Translations under genes and position numbers: made by a program | Notes under the pieces: generated by a model | What the model was told of the DNA's origin: nothing | Databases searched by the model: none | What the model saw: only the letters and a program-made list of their open reading frames with translations | In this document: piece after piece, positions 56,533 to 64,000 of the stretch | How the letters are laid out: each line of letters opens with the position of its first letter | Numbering within the stretch: position 1 is the stretch's first letter | Assembly (NCBI RefSeq): GCF_005886105.2 | Contig: NZ_PNCO02000001.1 | Span: 1,857,001 to 1,921,000 of the forward strand | Length of the DNA: 64,000 nt | Direction of reading: 5' to 3' | DNA from: Pseudoalteromonas galatheae | Lineage (GTDB): Bacteria > Pseudomonadota > Gammaproteobacteria > Enterobacterales > Alteromonadaceae

Positions 56533-56784
56533 CTAACTCGTTCGCTCTACTTTGGCCGTTGTTGCATCTAACTTGAATACGCCAATTAGCCGCAAGGTAC
56601 CTGCCTTACAATGCTGACAAGGCCAATACGGTATCAGTGTCACGCTTTCTGTCTTTGGCCGCTTTGCTCTGTATGTGCATGACGCCTGCGACCTTATCAG
56701 CGCTAACTTTCGCTTGCGACATGCACTGGTTAAAAAACCATAATGCCGAATATGCATAAACCCCTTCGGTAGTAAATGCTGCAA
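56533..56784 (-). pseudogene. IS91-family transposase, C-terminal remnant
   Basis: The 83-residue frame begins MQHLLPKGFMHIRHYGFLTSACRKRKLALIR, which matches the conserved LPKGF.RIRHYGFL segment of IS91/IS801 transposases. It ends with a CQHCKAG zinc-type motif as in their C-termini. The larger N-terminal catalytic part is gone and the frame upstream is open in another reading frame, so this is a decayed fragment. Confidence 0.8.
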
Positions 56785-56867
56785 ATAACACCGTAAGAAT
56801 TCTTAATCATAAAATGATGACACGCATAATTGTAGTTTTCTGCAATCATTAAAGCAGGACACTAACT

Positions 56868-56918
56868 ATGAAAAAATCACGTTTTACCGAATCAGAGATC
56901 ATTGAGGTGTTAATATAG
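56868..56918 (+). pseudogene. IS3-family OrfA N-terminal remnant
   Basis: ATG opens MKKSRFTESEIIEVLI and hits TAG at once. MKKSRFTE.QII is the start of OrfA in IS3-family (IS407/IS51-like group) elements. About 16 codons survive, with part of the left end upstream; the rest is deleted. Confidence 0.7.
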
Positions 56919-57032
56919 GCTGTTTAACCTAATTTTATACTTGATACCAATCAACATATCTGTGCATCTATCCTGATATGCTATTACTAATTACTCACTG
57001 ATGTGCAAATCACCCCGCTTCAAGGAAAAGGA

Positions 57033-58328
57033 ATGAAAACCACCTACTCCATTAGTTATTTTTTACAAAAGAAAATGCTATGGCTACAAATTGTTGTGGC
57101 TTTGGTACTGGGTATTACCGTGGGTATTTTACTATCCCCCAAAGGGGTCGGGCTGGTTAGTGCTGAGCTATCACTACAAATAGCACAATGGGTTGCACTA
57201 CCCGGCAATCTATTTTTAGCTTTGATCCAGATGGTTGTGATCCCTCTGGTACTTTCATCTATCATTCTTGGCATTGCAGGTAACAAGGACACCGCATTTT
57301 TGAAGCAAGTTGGACTTAGGATCTTCCCCTATTTCGTCATGACCACCTTTATTGCTGTTATCATTGGTTTGGTCGTTGCTTCCTACGTTGAGCCTGGGAA
57401 ATACGTGGATAGTCAGCTGCTTGATAACCTCAATAGCCAACATACCACAACTGTTACAGCTACAGTTGAATTAAAAAGCATTCCTGAGCGCATGGTGGCA
57501 ATTATTCCGTCAAATATTACTCAATCTACTCTAGATAAAGATATGTTTGCTATTGTGATGTATGCCATTTTTATTGGTATTGCTATCACCACACTTAGTC
57601 AAAAGCAAAAATCCCTGCTTCTTGAGCTCACCACAACAGCACAAACGCTATCTTTACAGATTGTTAATTGGGCTATGCTGCTGGCTCCGTTTGCGGTATT
57701 TGGATTACTTTGTGACATTACTATTCGAATTGGTGTTGATGCCCTGCTAGGTGTCTCAGCTTACGTTGCGACTGTGTTGCTAGGGTTATTACTGCTTATG
57801 TTTGTCTACCTGTTTTTAGCCAGCAGCGCTGGAAAGATCAGTCCTTGGCGCTTTTTATCGGCAATTAAAAGCGCACAATTATTAGCCTTTTCAACCTCTA
57901 GCTCAGCTGCAGTAATGCCCCTCTCAATGCGCACAGCTGAGCAGTCGCTATCCGTAAAAAAACCCATTGTCCAGTTTATTATTCCTCTAGGTGCCACTAT
58001 CAACATGGACGGCACAGCGCTATATCAAGTGATTGCAGCACTATTTTTAACTCAAGTTTTTGGCATTACCCTCACCGATAGTCAAATCATGTTACTGATA
58101 CTCACCACTGTTGGTGCATCCATTGGCTCCCCAAGTACCCCTGGTGTCGGTATTGTAATTTTGGCTTCAGTGTTAACTAGTTTTGGGATCCCCGCTGCAG
58201 GTATTGCGCTTATCTTAGGTGTAGATAGGATATTAGATATGTGTCGAACCGTACTTAATGTTACTGGAGACCTAACTGCATGTGTTGTAATGGAGCGTCT
58301 GATAAAACTCGATAAACCAGTTCAATGA
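57033..58328 (+). CDS. Dicarboxylate/amino acid:cation (Na+ or H+) symporter
   Basis: A 431-residue DAACS (SLC1-like) transporter with eight helices and two re-entrant hairpins. Diagnostic motifs are the serine-rich hairpin 1 TSSSAAVMPLSM (about residue 299), NMDGTALYQ in TM7, SIGSPSTPGVGIVIL in hairpin 2, and ILGVDRILDMCRTVLNVTGDLTACVVME in TM8, where Asp and Arg bind the substrate amino acid or dicarboxylate. The ATG at 57033 with AAGGAAAAGGA upstream is preferred over the GTG at 57003. It is a monocistronic gene at the right edge of the island. Confidence 0.93.
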   Translation: MKTTYSISYFLQKKMLWLQIVVALVLGITVGILLSPKGVGLVSAELSLQIAQWVALPGNLFLALIQMVVIPLVLSSIILGIAGNKDTAFLKQVGLRIFPYFVMTTFIAVIIGLVVASYVEPGKYVDSQLLDNLNSQHTTTVTATVELKSIPERMVAIIPSNITQSTLDKDMFAIVMYAIFIGIAITTLSQKQKSLLLELTTTAQTLSLQIVNWAMLLAPFAVFGLLCDITIRIGVDALLGVSAYVATVLLGLLLLMFVYLFLASSAGKISPWRFLSAIKSAQLLAFSTSSSAAVMPLSMRTAEQSLSVKKPIVQFIIPLGATINMDGTALYQVIAALFLTQVFGITLTDSQIMLLILTTVGASIGSPSTPGVGIVILASVLTSFGIPAAGIALILGVDRILDMCRTVLNVTGDLTACVVMERLIKLDKPVQ

Positions 58329-58536
58329 CAATATGAGAGCTTCGCTGTTGGCCTTGCCAGTAAACTTGATTGTAATTGTAGTAAGTAAATGAGCCAGATA
58401 CTATTGATGAAGGTTTTATCGAATCTAGCAGCAATATGGCAAACTACGTACCACGTAACTCAATGTTTTGTTCGTCGATGTATTTCTGCGCTGATAGATG
58501 ATAACCAGCTACCACCCACCAGCGCAGGAGTAAAAA

Positions 58537-59562
58537 TTACGCGGAGTACTTTGATAGGTTCAGTTTAGACAATGCTTTGATGCTAAAACGCTCAACAGCA
58601 TTGCCCAGTTGCAAACCAAACTTCTCAGCAACGCCTTTTTTAGTCTTATAAGCCACCTTATAAAGTTGGTGACTTTCATTTAGGGACATGAGTAAATCGT
58701 CACTGGTTGAGATTTCATCGACTAGTTTAAGCTCTAAGGCTTGTGTACCAAACCAATGTTCTCCAGTCGCTACTTTCTCAATATCAAGCTCGGTGCGATT
58801 ATCAGAGACAAAGTGTTTGAACAGACCATGCGTTTCTTCAATCTCCTCCTTAAACTTTTCTCTTCCTTTATCCGTATTCTCACCAAACAGGGTGAGTGTA
58901 CGCTTATACTCACCAGCGGTTACCATTTCAAAATCAACGTTATTCTTTTTTAATAAACGATTAAAGTTGGGGATCTGCGCAATTACGCCGATTGAACCAA
59001 TAATTGCAAATGGTGCTGCAATAATCTTATCTGCGACACAGGCCATCATATATCCGCCACTTGCAGCAACCTTGTCCACACAGACCGTCAGTGGAATACC
59101 CGCTTGCTTGATGCGCGAAAGTTGCGATGCACCAAGTCCATAACCGTGTACGACACCACCGCCACTTTCAACTGAGACAATGACTTGATCCGTGGCCTTG
59201 TCAGCGATCATAAGAATGGCATTTATCTCTTCGCGTAGATCTGAGACTTCATGAGCATCCATACTGCCGTTGAATTCGATATAGAATACATTCTTGGTGT
59301 CTTCCTTGTTTTTACCTTTGCTTTTTTGCTCCTTAGACTGTGCTTTATTTCGTGCCTTTAACGCCTTTTTATCTAAGGTTTGTTCTAAAAACTGTTCTTT
59401 GGACTGCGCCAGACTGTCGCTTAAATCGGTAACTTCAATTTCGCCCTTTTTCGATTTTGGTTTTGAGCTTGCTCCCACCATCAAAATAATGACTACTGCG
59501 ATACCAAAGATAATGGTTACTGTCTTGGCTAGAAATAACCCATATTCAAAAAAAAATGCCAA
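58537..59562 (-). CDS. sohB: Inner membrane S49 protease SohB
   Basis: A 341-residue S49 peptidase: an N-terminal membrane helix (GLFLAKTVTIIFGIAVVIILMV), a charged Lys-rich linker, and the ClpP-like fold with SVESGGGVVHGYG, the nucleophile serine in DKVAASGGYMMACVAD, and the lysine of the Ser/Lys dyad in AGEYKRTLTLFGENT. The length matches SohB (349 in E. coli), not SppA. In E. coli sohB lies near yciK and rluB, as here, which supports orthology. It ends 50 bp before no visible terminator of its own. Confidence 0.93.
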   Translation of the reverse strand: MAFFFEYGLFLAKTVTIIFGIAVVIILMVGASSKPKSKKGEIEVTDLSDSLAQSKEQFLEQTLDKKALKARNKAQSKEQKSKGKNKEDTKNVFYIEFNGSMDAHEVSDLREEINAILMIADKATDQVIVSVESGGGVVHGYGLGASQLSRIKQAGIPLTVCVDKVAASGGYMMACVADKIIAAPFAIIGSIGVIAQIPNFNRLLKKNNVDFEMVTAGEYKRTLTLFGENTDKGREKFKEEIEETHGLFKHFVSDNRTELDIEKVATGEHWFGTQALELKLVDEISTSDDLLMSLNESHQLYKVAYKTKKGVAEKFGLQLGNAVERFSIKALSKLNLSKYSA

Positions 59563-59621
59563 GTCGTTCTCCTCATTTAGCTCATAAAGGGGACCATTTT
59601 TTCAATATAAAATGGACATAA

Positions 59622-59646
59622 AAAAGGCCGCTAGCTGCGGCCTTTT
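59622..59646 (-). terminator. Terminator of the lipase gene
   Basis: AAAAGGCCGC and GCGGCCTTTT form a 10-bp stem with a five-base loop; on the minus strand six T residues follow. It lies between the lipase stop and the sohB start. Confidence 0.92.
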
Positions 59647-59664
59647 ATAGTCTCGAAAAATGTC

Positions 59665-62103
59665 TTAGTTTGCAACAACATCTGGGTTAGATACTTGTAA
59701 AACCAAGCCCTTTGACTTCAAGAAGCTTGCAACTTGTGTTTGCATTTCAATTGACGCCGCTGCGTGTCCTGCTGCTGTGCCACCGGCTTTTTCATCAAAG
59801 CCTGTCGTTAAGATTGAACTGTGATGGCCCTGAGAGAACTTCACCACATAACTTCCAGGTGTTCCGTCTTGACTCATTTGCGTTTCACTTGCTGGCATTA
59901 AGCCCATGAAACCAGCAAGTGGTAAGCTACCTGACAAGAAGCTACGCTCTGTTGTTGGAGGAATAACCAGGTCAGCTGCATTGCCACCAACACCACCCGT
60001 AACAACACTCATATATACTGGCGTTTGTAGCACTTTCACGGAAGCTGCATAGTTTAGTGGATCTGCACTATCTAATGCGGTTTGTGCTGCAAAACCGAAT
60101 TGCGTCACCGTACCATCAATCAGTGCTAATGTCGCGGTGTCTCCAGCCGCTTCTAAATTCGCTCTAAACGTTCCATATGCACAAGAAATATATTTGCTTT
60201 GATCCGCAGCAAACGTACCACAGTCAGCAACTGCGCCTTCTTGCAGATAGGCATTAAACGCTTGCGATGCGAGATTACCTGCAGAACTCAACACGGAGCC
60301 TTGTACAAACGGACCAAATGATTTTGACTCAATCAAGAAGTTAGCAATGCCCGAACCACCACTTGCAAGTGCTGCTGACTCAACTTTAAAGAAGCCATCA
60401 ATTGCTGGATTTAATGGCGCATTGGTTTGAGCGAGGAAGCTTGGGCCTACAACTGAACCAAGTGAGTGACCTAGGTAACTAACTTGCTGGGTATTGAAGT
60501 TAACTTGGCCACCAGATGCTTGATTAATAAAGTTTAAGCCTAAACGTAACCCCATTAAATCTGCAGCTGATTGCTTTAAGTTATCACGCGCAACTAACAA
60601 CGATGTTAGATTCATGTAAGAAAGTACACTACCCGTCGACGCATTAAACTCGTCGTTGCCATCACCGTCAATATCAATGCCGCGCTCGCCGTGCATCGGG
60701 TGGTCGATTGCTACCGTCGCAAAGCCTGCTTGCGTAAGAGACAAGGTTAAGCCAAGCATATCTTCTTTCTTGCTGGTGATCCCATGTTGGAGAATAACCA
60801 CTGGCCATCCGCTTTCTGGACGCGCCGCATCGTTAGCAGGAAATGTAATTTGCACAGGCACATTAGCAAGCCATTGCTGCTTAGGAATTGGGTTATATTG
60901 GGTAATAAAACGCTGTTTATCCACGCCAATACTTCTAAATTTCGGCACACCTTCAGGCACAGGGAAGCTCTCACAAAGCTTATCATCTCCTTCTGTTACT
61001 TGGGGTAATTGGCCACCTTGTGCAACATACCCACCCAGTGTAACTGGGCTGTCGCATAACGCTTGCCAGTAGGTATCTGCTAATGCTTCAATGCCACCTG
61101 TTTTTGGCTTCGCTAAATACTGAGGAAGTTGAATAACACCACGCATTAATTTAATTTGTTGGAAAGCAGGCAATAAAGCCGCTGGCACTTTACCTTCCAG
61201 TGCGTCAGCAACCGTCATCGGTGCCTGACCAGGAACTGCGATTACTGGTGGAGCGTTCTTTGCGAGTGATTGTGCAAGTAAAGCTTTAGTCGCAGCTAAA
61301 CCAGCACCAGCTGATTGTGTAGTCATAGCTGCAGTGTAAATAATTTCGGTACCATCTACCCCAGCTTTGGTAACCGCTTCCTCATAACTTTGTATTACTG
61401 CTTGCAAGGATTTTTGCGCATCGGTCACCAGTGGTGCGTTTTGACGCAATAAGCTATACGTCGATGATGGGTCAACACTTTGTCCGCTGGAGTCCTTCAA
61501 AGTGCGGGTTAAAACAGTAATATAAGTCGTACTTGGTTTAAGCGGCTTGACAGGAACCACTACAATGCCATTTCCAGCTCCATTCGTCATCGCTACGAAA
61601 TCGCCTTGGGGACCAAACTCCAATTCAGCAACAAATTTACATGCTATCCCTGACGGTAGCTGCGCACACTGTTCGTCAGTTTGTAATGGTCCACCCATTT
61701 CAACTTCAAAAATTCGTACGGCGCCGGGAGTCATGACGCTTTGCGCATCTAATGTCAACCCATTCGGTGTCGTCATGTCGATAACATAGGGCATTTGTGT
61801 TGACCAACCATCTAAGGCACCAACCACAATACTTGGGTTTGCATAGCTTGCACGTGTCACCAGAGGATTACCTTCACCATCCTTCATTCCTAACATTTCG
61901 TCAGGTAAGTTTAGAGTTCCGTCTTGAGTGCCGGATAAAAGGATATCGTTTGGAACTGAGATCACACCGCCTGATGGATCAAATTTAACAGAAATCGTTG
62001 GAGAAACGGGTGTAGTATCATTTTTTACATCTTCTAACGTTTCACCGCCTCCACAGCCAGCAAGAGCTGCTGATACTGCGAGTGAGAGTAGCATTTTTTT
62101 CAT
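59665..62103 (-). CDS. VolA/Pla-1/Cef-family extracellular lipase, lipoprotein
   Basis: An 812-residue surface-type lipase. MKKMLLSLAVSAALAGCGGGE is a lipoprotein signal with Cys17; a Gly-rich stretch after the Cys is common in surface-exposed lipoproteins. Residues 30-250 match the N-terminal domain of VolA/Pla-1/Cef lipases. The alpha/beta-hydrolase follows, with WPVVILQHGITSKKEDMLGL (oxyanion region), DHPMHGERGID and the nucleophile elbow YLGHSLGSVVG (Ser about 545), and QGHHSSIL holding the probable catalytic His. VolA of Vibrio cholerae releases fatty acids from lysophosphatidylcholine outside the cell. It is monocistronic. Confidence 0.9.
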   Translation of the reverse strand: MKKMLLSLAVSAALAGCGGGETLEDVKNDTTPVSPTISVKFDPSGGVISVPNDILLSGTQDGTLNLPDEMLGMKDGEGNPLVTRASYANPSIVVGALDGWSTQMPYVIDMTTPNGLTLDAQSVMTPGAVRIFEVEMGGPLQTDEQCAQLPSGIACKFVAELEFGPQGDFVAMTNGAGNGIVVVPVKPLKPSTTYITVLTRTLKDSSGQSVDPSSTYSLLRQNAPLVTDAQKSLQAVIQSYEEAVTKAGVDGTEIIYTAAMTTQSAGAGLAATKALLAQSLAKNAPPVIAVPGQAPMTVADALEGKVPAALLPAFQQIKLMRGVIQLPQYLAKPKTGGIEALADTYWQALCDSPVTLGGYVAQGGQLPQVTEGDDKLCESFPVPEGVPKFRSIGVDKQRFITQYNPIPKQQWLANVPVQITFPANDAARPESGWPVVILQHGITSKKEDMLGLTLSLTQAGFATVAIDHPMHGERGIDIDGDGNDEFNASTGSVLSYMNLTSLLVARDNLKQSAADLMGLRLGLNFINQASGGQVNFNTQQVSYLGHSLGSVVGPSFLAQTNAPLNPAIDGFFKVESAALASGGSGIANFLIESKSFGPFVQGSVLSSAGNLASQAFNAYLQEGAVADCGTFAADQSKYISCAYGTFRANLEAAGDTATLALIDGTVTQFGFAAQTALDSADPLNYAASVKVLQTPVYMSVVTGGVGGNAADLVIPPTTERSFLSGSLPLAGFMGLMPASETQMSQDGTPGSYVVKFSQGHHSSILTTGFDEKAGGTAAGHAAASIEMQTQVASFLKSKGLVLQVSNPDVVAN

Positions 62104-62299
62104 TTTATAGGCTCCGACATAATCTTATTATTATTGTGATAATTCTCGTTAAATCTATGTAATTGCATTTTTAATAAGACATTAGACCAGTTAAACTTAA
62201 CTCAAACTTTGTTATTTCGCCAGCCATATTTACAATAAATTCGCTAACTTGCTACTGCATTGTGATAAAATGACCCAAACATCTTAATTGGAGTCCAGA

Positions 62300-63043
62300 A
62301 TGCAGACTTATCAAGCTCCTGAAAACGCACTTGCGAATAAAACGATATTAGTAACAGGTGCTGGCGACGGCATCGGCCGTGTTGCGGCGATTAATTACGC
62401 CAAATATGGTGCAACGGTTATTTTATTGGGCAAAACCACCAGTAAACTAGAAGCCGTTTATGATGAAATTGTTAACGCCGGTTACCCACAGCCTGCAATT
62501 GTACCTTTAGATTTACGTGGTGCAACCAAACAACACTTCCGAGACTTGGCTGCCACTATCGAGCAGCAATTTGGTAAGCTTGACGGCTTGCTAAATAATG
62601 CGTCTATTTTAGGCTCTTTAGGTCCAATGGAACACTTTTGCGTTTCAACCTTCGAAAACATAATGAAGGTAAACGTAACAGCCCAAGCGGTGATCACTAA
62701 ATCATTATTCCCAGTAATGAGAAAAGCACCTAACGCTTCTATCGTCTTTACTTCATCGGGTGTAGGACGTAAAGGTCGTGAGTTTTGGGGAGCGTATGCA
62801 ATTTCTAAATTCGCAACCGAAGGTATGATGCAAACTTGGGCCGAAGAAGTGGGTAAAACCAATATTCGCATCAACTGCATTAATCCAGGTGCGACAAGAA
62901 CAAGTATGCGTGCATCAGCATTCCCAGGTGAAGATAAAGATAAACTAAAAACACCTGAAGAATTAATGCCAACATACCTGTACTTGATGTCTGATGACTC
63001 AATCGGGGTTAATGGCCAATCTTTAGATGCCCAAACCTACTAA
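62300..63043 (+). CDS. yciK: YciK family SDR oxidoreductase
   Basis: A 247-residue SDR orthologous to E. coli YciK: MQTYQAPENALANKTILVTGAGDGIGRVAAINYAKYG, the unusual NNASILG in place of NNAG, a Ser in FTSSGVGRKGR and YAISK for the Tyr/Lys pair, ending GVNGQSLDAQTY. The ATG at 62300 with TTGGAGT at the right distance is preferred over the TTG at 62288. The cofactor should be NAD(P), and the substrate is unknown. The sohB-yciK-rluB neighbourhood matches E. coli. Confidence 0.92.
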   Translation: MQTYQAPENALANKTILVTGAGDGIGRVAAINYAKYGATVILLGKTTSKLEAVYDEIVNAGYPQPAIVPLDLRGATKQHFRDLAATIEQQFGKLDGLLNNASILGSLGPMEHFCVSTFENIMKVNVTAQAVITKSLFPVMRKAPNASIVFTSSGVGRKGREFWGAYAISKFATEGMMQTWAEEVGKTNIRINCINPGATRTSMRASAFPGEDKDKLKTPEELMPTYLYLMSDDSIGVNGQSLDAQTY

Positions 63044-63054
63044 CTAGTATTTTA

Positions 63055-63084
63055 AAGGCTGCAAATCCACAATTGCAGCCTTCT
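63055..63084 (+). terminator. Bidirectional terminator between yciK and the GFA gene
   Basis: AAGGCTGCAA and TTGCAGCCTT pair over 10 bp with an eight-base loop between the convergent genes; the T tail is short on both sides. Confidence 0.8.
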
Positions 63085-63087
63085 ATA

Positions 63088-63501
63088 TTACCTAAGTTTA
63101 TCTCTCGGCAAGGTTTCAAACGCCAGCACTTGCTCTAATTTTTCATCCCACTTCGCTTTACTCGCGATAAATAGATGTGCAGTTGGCGTAAGACTCGGCG
63201 CATCATCTAAGCTACCAGCTGGTACCACTAAACCAACAGGCTGCTGGTTTGGTAATGCAGAGCCACAACGAGCACAAAAGGCTTTAACGTGCTTAGTATT
63301 CGGTAAAGTAAAGCGGGTTATTAACTTTTCGCCCGCAAGCCAAGTTAGCACTGCATTTTGAAAAAATAGATTCGCAGCATGTGCGGAACCAGTGTCTTTT
63401 TGACAATACTCACAATGACATAGATAAAAGCCCTGCGCGTTGCCCTCTACAAGATATTTAACCTGACCACACAGACAACTACCAGCAAACGTCTCTTTCA
63501 T
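63088..63501 (-). CDS. GFA-family (CENP-V/Gfa) zinc protein
   Basis: A 137-residue glutathione-dependent formaldehyde-activating (GFA) family protein. The zinc-binding cysteines are in GSCLCGQVKY, CHCEYCQKDTGSAHAANLF and FCARCGSALPN, the standard 4+3 pattern. Most members have not been shown to act on formaldehyde, so the name is only a family label. It is the gene between yciK and rluB and is separated from rluB by a terminator. Confidence 0.9.
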   Translation of the reverse strand: MKETFAGSCLCGQVKYLVEGNAQGFYLCHCEYCQKDTGSAHAANLFFQNAVLTWLAGEKLITRFTLPNTKHVKAFCARCGSALPNQQPVGLVVPAGSLDDAPSLTPTAHLFIASKAKWDEKLEQVLAFETLPRDKLR

Positions 63502-63521
63502 TTGAATTTCCTTATCAAATA

Positions 63522-63546
63522 CAAAAACACCAGCTAGGCTGGTGTG
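63522..63546 (-). terminator. Terminator of rluB
   Basis: ACACCAGC and GCTGGTGT form an 8-bp stem with a TAG loop, and the minus strand continues with TTTTTGT. It lies about 20 bp after the rluB stop and before the GFA gene. Confidence 0.88.
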
Positions 63547-63566
63547 GTGTTTTAGAAAAGCTTAAA

Positions 63567-64000
63567 TTACTTTCTTCTCGGGGTTTTGACCCTTTGATTA
63601 TGCTTTTTCACTGCTTTGCGGATCTTATTAATTTTCGCGCGCTTGTCTTTACGCTTTTCTGGCATGACCGACAACTTAGTTTGCTGCTCGGCTCTCATAC
63701 TCACCGATTTGCGTAAGTAGTTAACATCTTCTAATTTTAATTCTTCCCATCCACCTTGTGGCAAACGCTTGTTAAGCTCTAATTTACCATAACGGATACG
63801 GATCAAGCGCGACACTTCAACACCTTGTGACTGCCAAAGACGCCTGACTTCACGATTACGCCCTTCCGTCAGTGTTACGTTGAACCACTTATTCAGACCT
63901 TCACCACCAAGTGGCTTAATCTTAAGGAATTTTGCGGGACCGTCTTCTAGCTCAACGCCTTTGGTTAATGTACGCAACGTTTGGTTTGTTACTTCACCAA
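63567..64000 (-). CDS. rluB: 23S rRNA pseudouridine-2605 synthase RluB, C-terminal part (cut by the window edge)
   Basis: The frame is open to the window end; internal TTG at 63977 is not a start. GVELEDGPAKFLKIKPLGGEGLNKWFNVTLTEGRNREVRRLWQSQGVEVSRLIRIRYGKLEL matches the C-terminal half of RluB, including the NREVRRL motif of the RsuA family. The basic Arg/Lys-rich tail (KRKDKRAKINKIRKAVKKHNQRVK) is typical of RluB and distinguishes it from RsuA. The S4 domain and catalytic aspartate lie outside the window. It pseudouridylates U2605 of 23S rRNA. Confidence 0.93.
   Translation of the reverse strand, partial: GEVTNQTLRTLTKGVELEDGPAKFLKIKPLGGEGLNKWFNVTLTEGRNREVRRLWQSQGVEVSRLIRIRYGKLELNKRLPQGGWEELKLEDVNYLRKSVSMRAEQQTKLSVMPEKRKDKRAKINKIRKAVKKHNQRVKTPRRK

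Noticed and set aside
56606..56791. 61-codon ORF overlapping the IS91 remnant in another frame
   Set aside because: It covers the same DNA as the recognisable IS91 C-terminal frame and has no independent support.
56941..56960. ATACCAATC as a second copy of the MITE-like repeat
   Set aside because: Only about 9 bp match the end of the element at 628 and no matching opposite end is found.
58688..59143. 151-codon plus-strand ORF inside sohB
   Set aside because: Antisense shadow of the conserved S49 domain.
60656..61072. 138-codon plus-strand ORF inside the lipase gene
   Set aside because: Antisense shadow of the hydrolase core; no start signals.

Overview
The window reads as a chromosomal segment of a marine gammaproteobacterium, most likely Pseudoalteromonas. 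The basis is protein similarity recognised by eye and gene order: mnmA-hflD-purB at the left edge and sohB / yciK / rluB at the right edge are gammaproteobacterial synteny. The window also carries liu/mms branched-chain catabolism under a LiuR-type MerR regulator, AstB, an H-NOX sensor, a VolA-type lipase and VCR-like attC sites. No rRNA, tRNA or CRISPR array was found.

Region by region. 1-4.6 kb: housekeeping genes (mnmA tail, hflD, purB, roxA, a GNAT acetyltransferase, a DUF4826-like protein), with a roughly 208-bp MITE-like repeat between hflD and purB. 4.9-11.9 kb: an envelope operon of overlapping genes (MipA/OmpV porin-like protein, RND adaptor, RND pump, OmpR-type regulator, histidine kinase); the pump gene carries a one-base frameshift. 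11.9-16.9 kb: hypothetical genes, an unusual tail-anchored protein with two lipoyl-like domains, and an H-NOX/soluble histidine kinase pair that probably senses nitric oxide. 17-34 kb: a large catabolic block. A leftward operon (thiolase, MmsA, acyl-CoA dehydrogenase, enoyl-CoA hydratase, 3-hydroxyisobutyryl-CoA hydrolase, MmsB, SDR) handles valine-type intermediates. The divergent rightward liuR-liuABCDE-CoA transferase operon handles leucine. Two 16-bp LiuR-type palindromes lie in the divergent promoter region. 34-48.7 kb: BCCT transporter, DnaQ-like exonuclease with a cNMP/CBS/DUF294 protein, astB, a WD40 lipoprotein, a small lipoprotein, FadE, an ACE-like M2 dipeptidase and a two-gene ABC exporter.

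48.7-57 kb is the accessory island. It holds two head-to-tail copies of a REP-associated (Y1/HUH) transposase element with inverted ends, the first truncated; one intact and one fragmentary copy of one IS110/IS1111-family element; a second IS1111-type element; and degraded IS91 and IS3 pieces. Between them is a small integrase-less integron cassette cluster (CALIN-like) with at least two recognisable attC sites plus two damaged half-sites, carrying a HEPN-like gene and a lipoprotein gene. Both IS1111-type elements abut or interrupt attC sites, and both have 290-380 nt noncoding right ends where a bridge/seeker RNA would be expected. This is the most interesting part of the window.

57-64 kb returns to core genes: dicarboxylate/amino-acid:Na+ symporter, SohB, a VolA/Pla-1/Cef lipase, YciK, a GFA-family zinc protein and the C-terminal part of RluB, cut by the window edge.

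All family names come from recognition of motifs and overall protein sequence, not from database searches.
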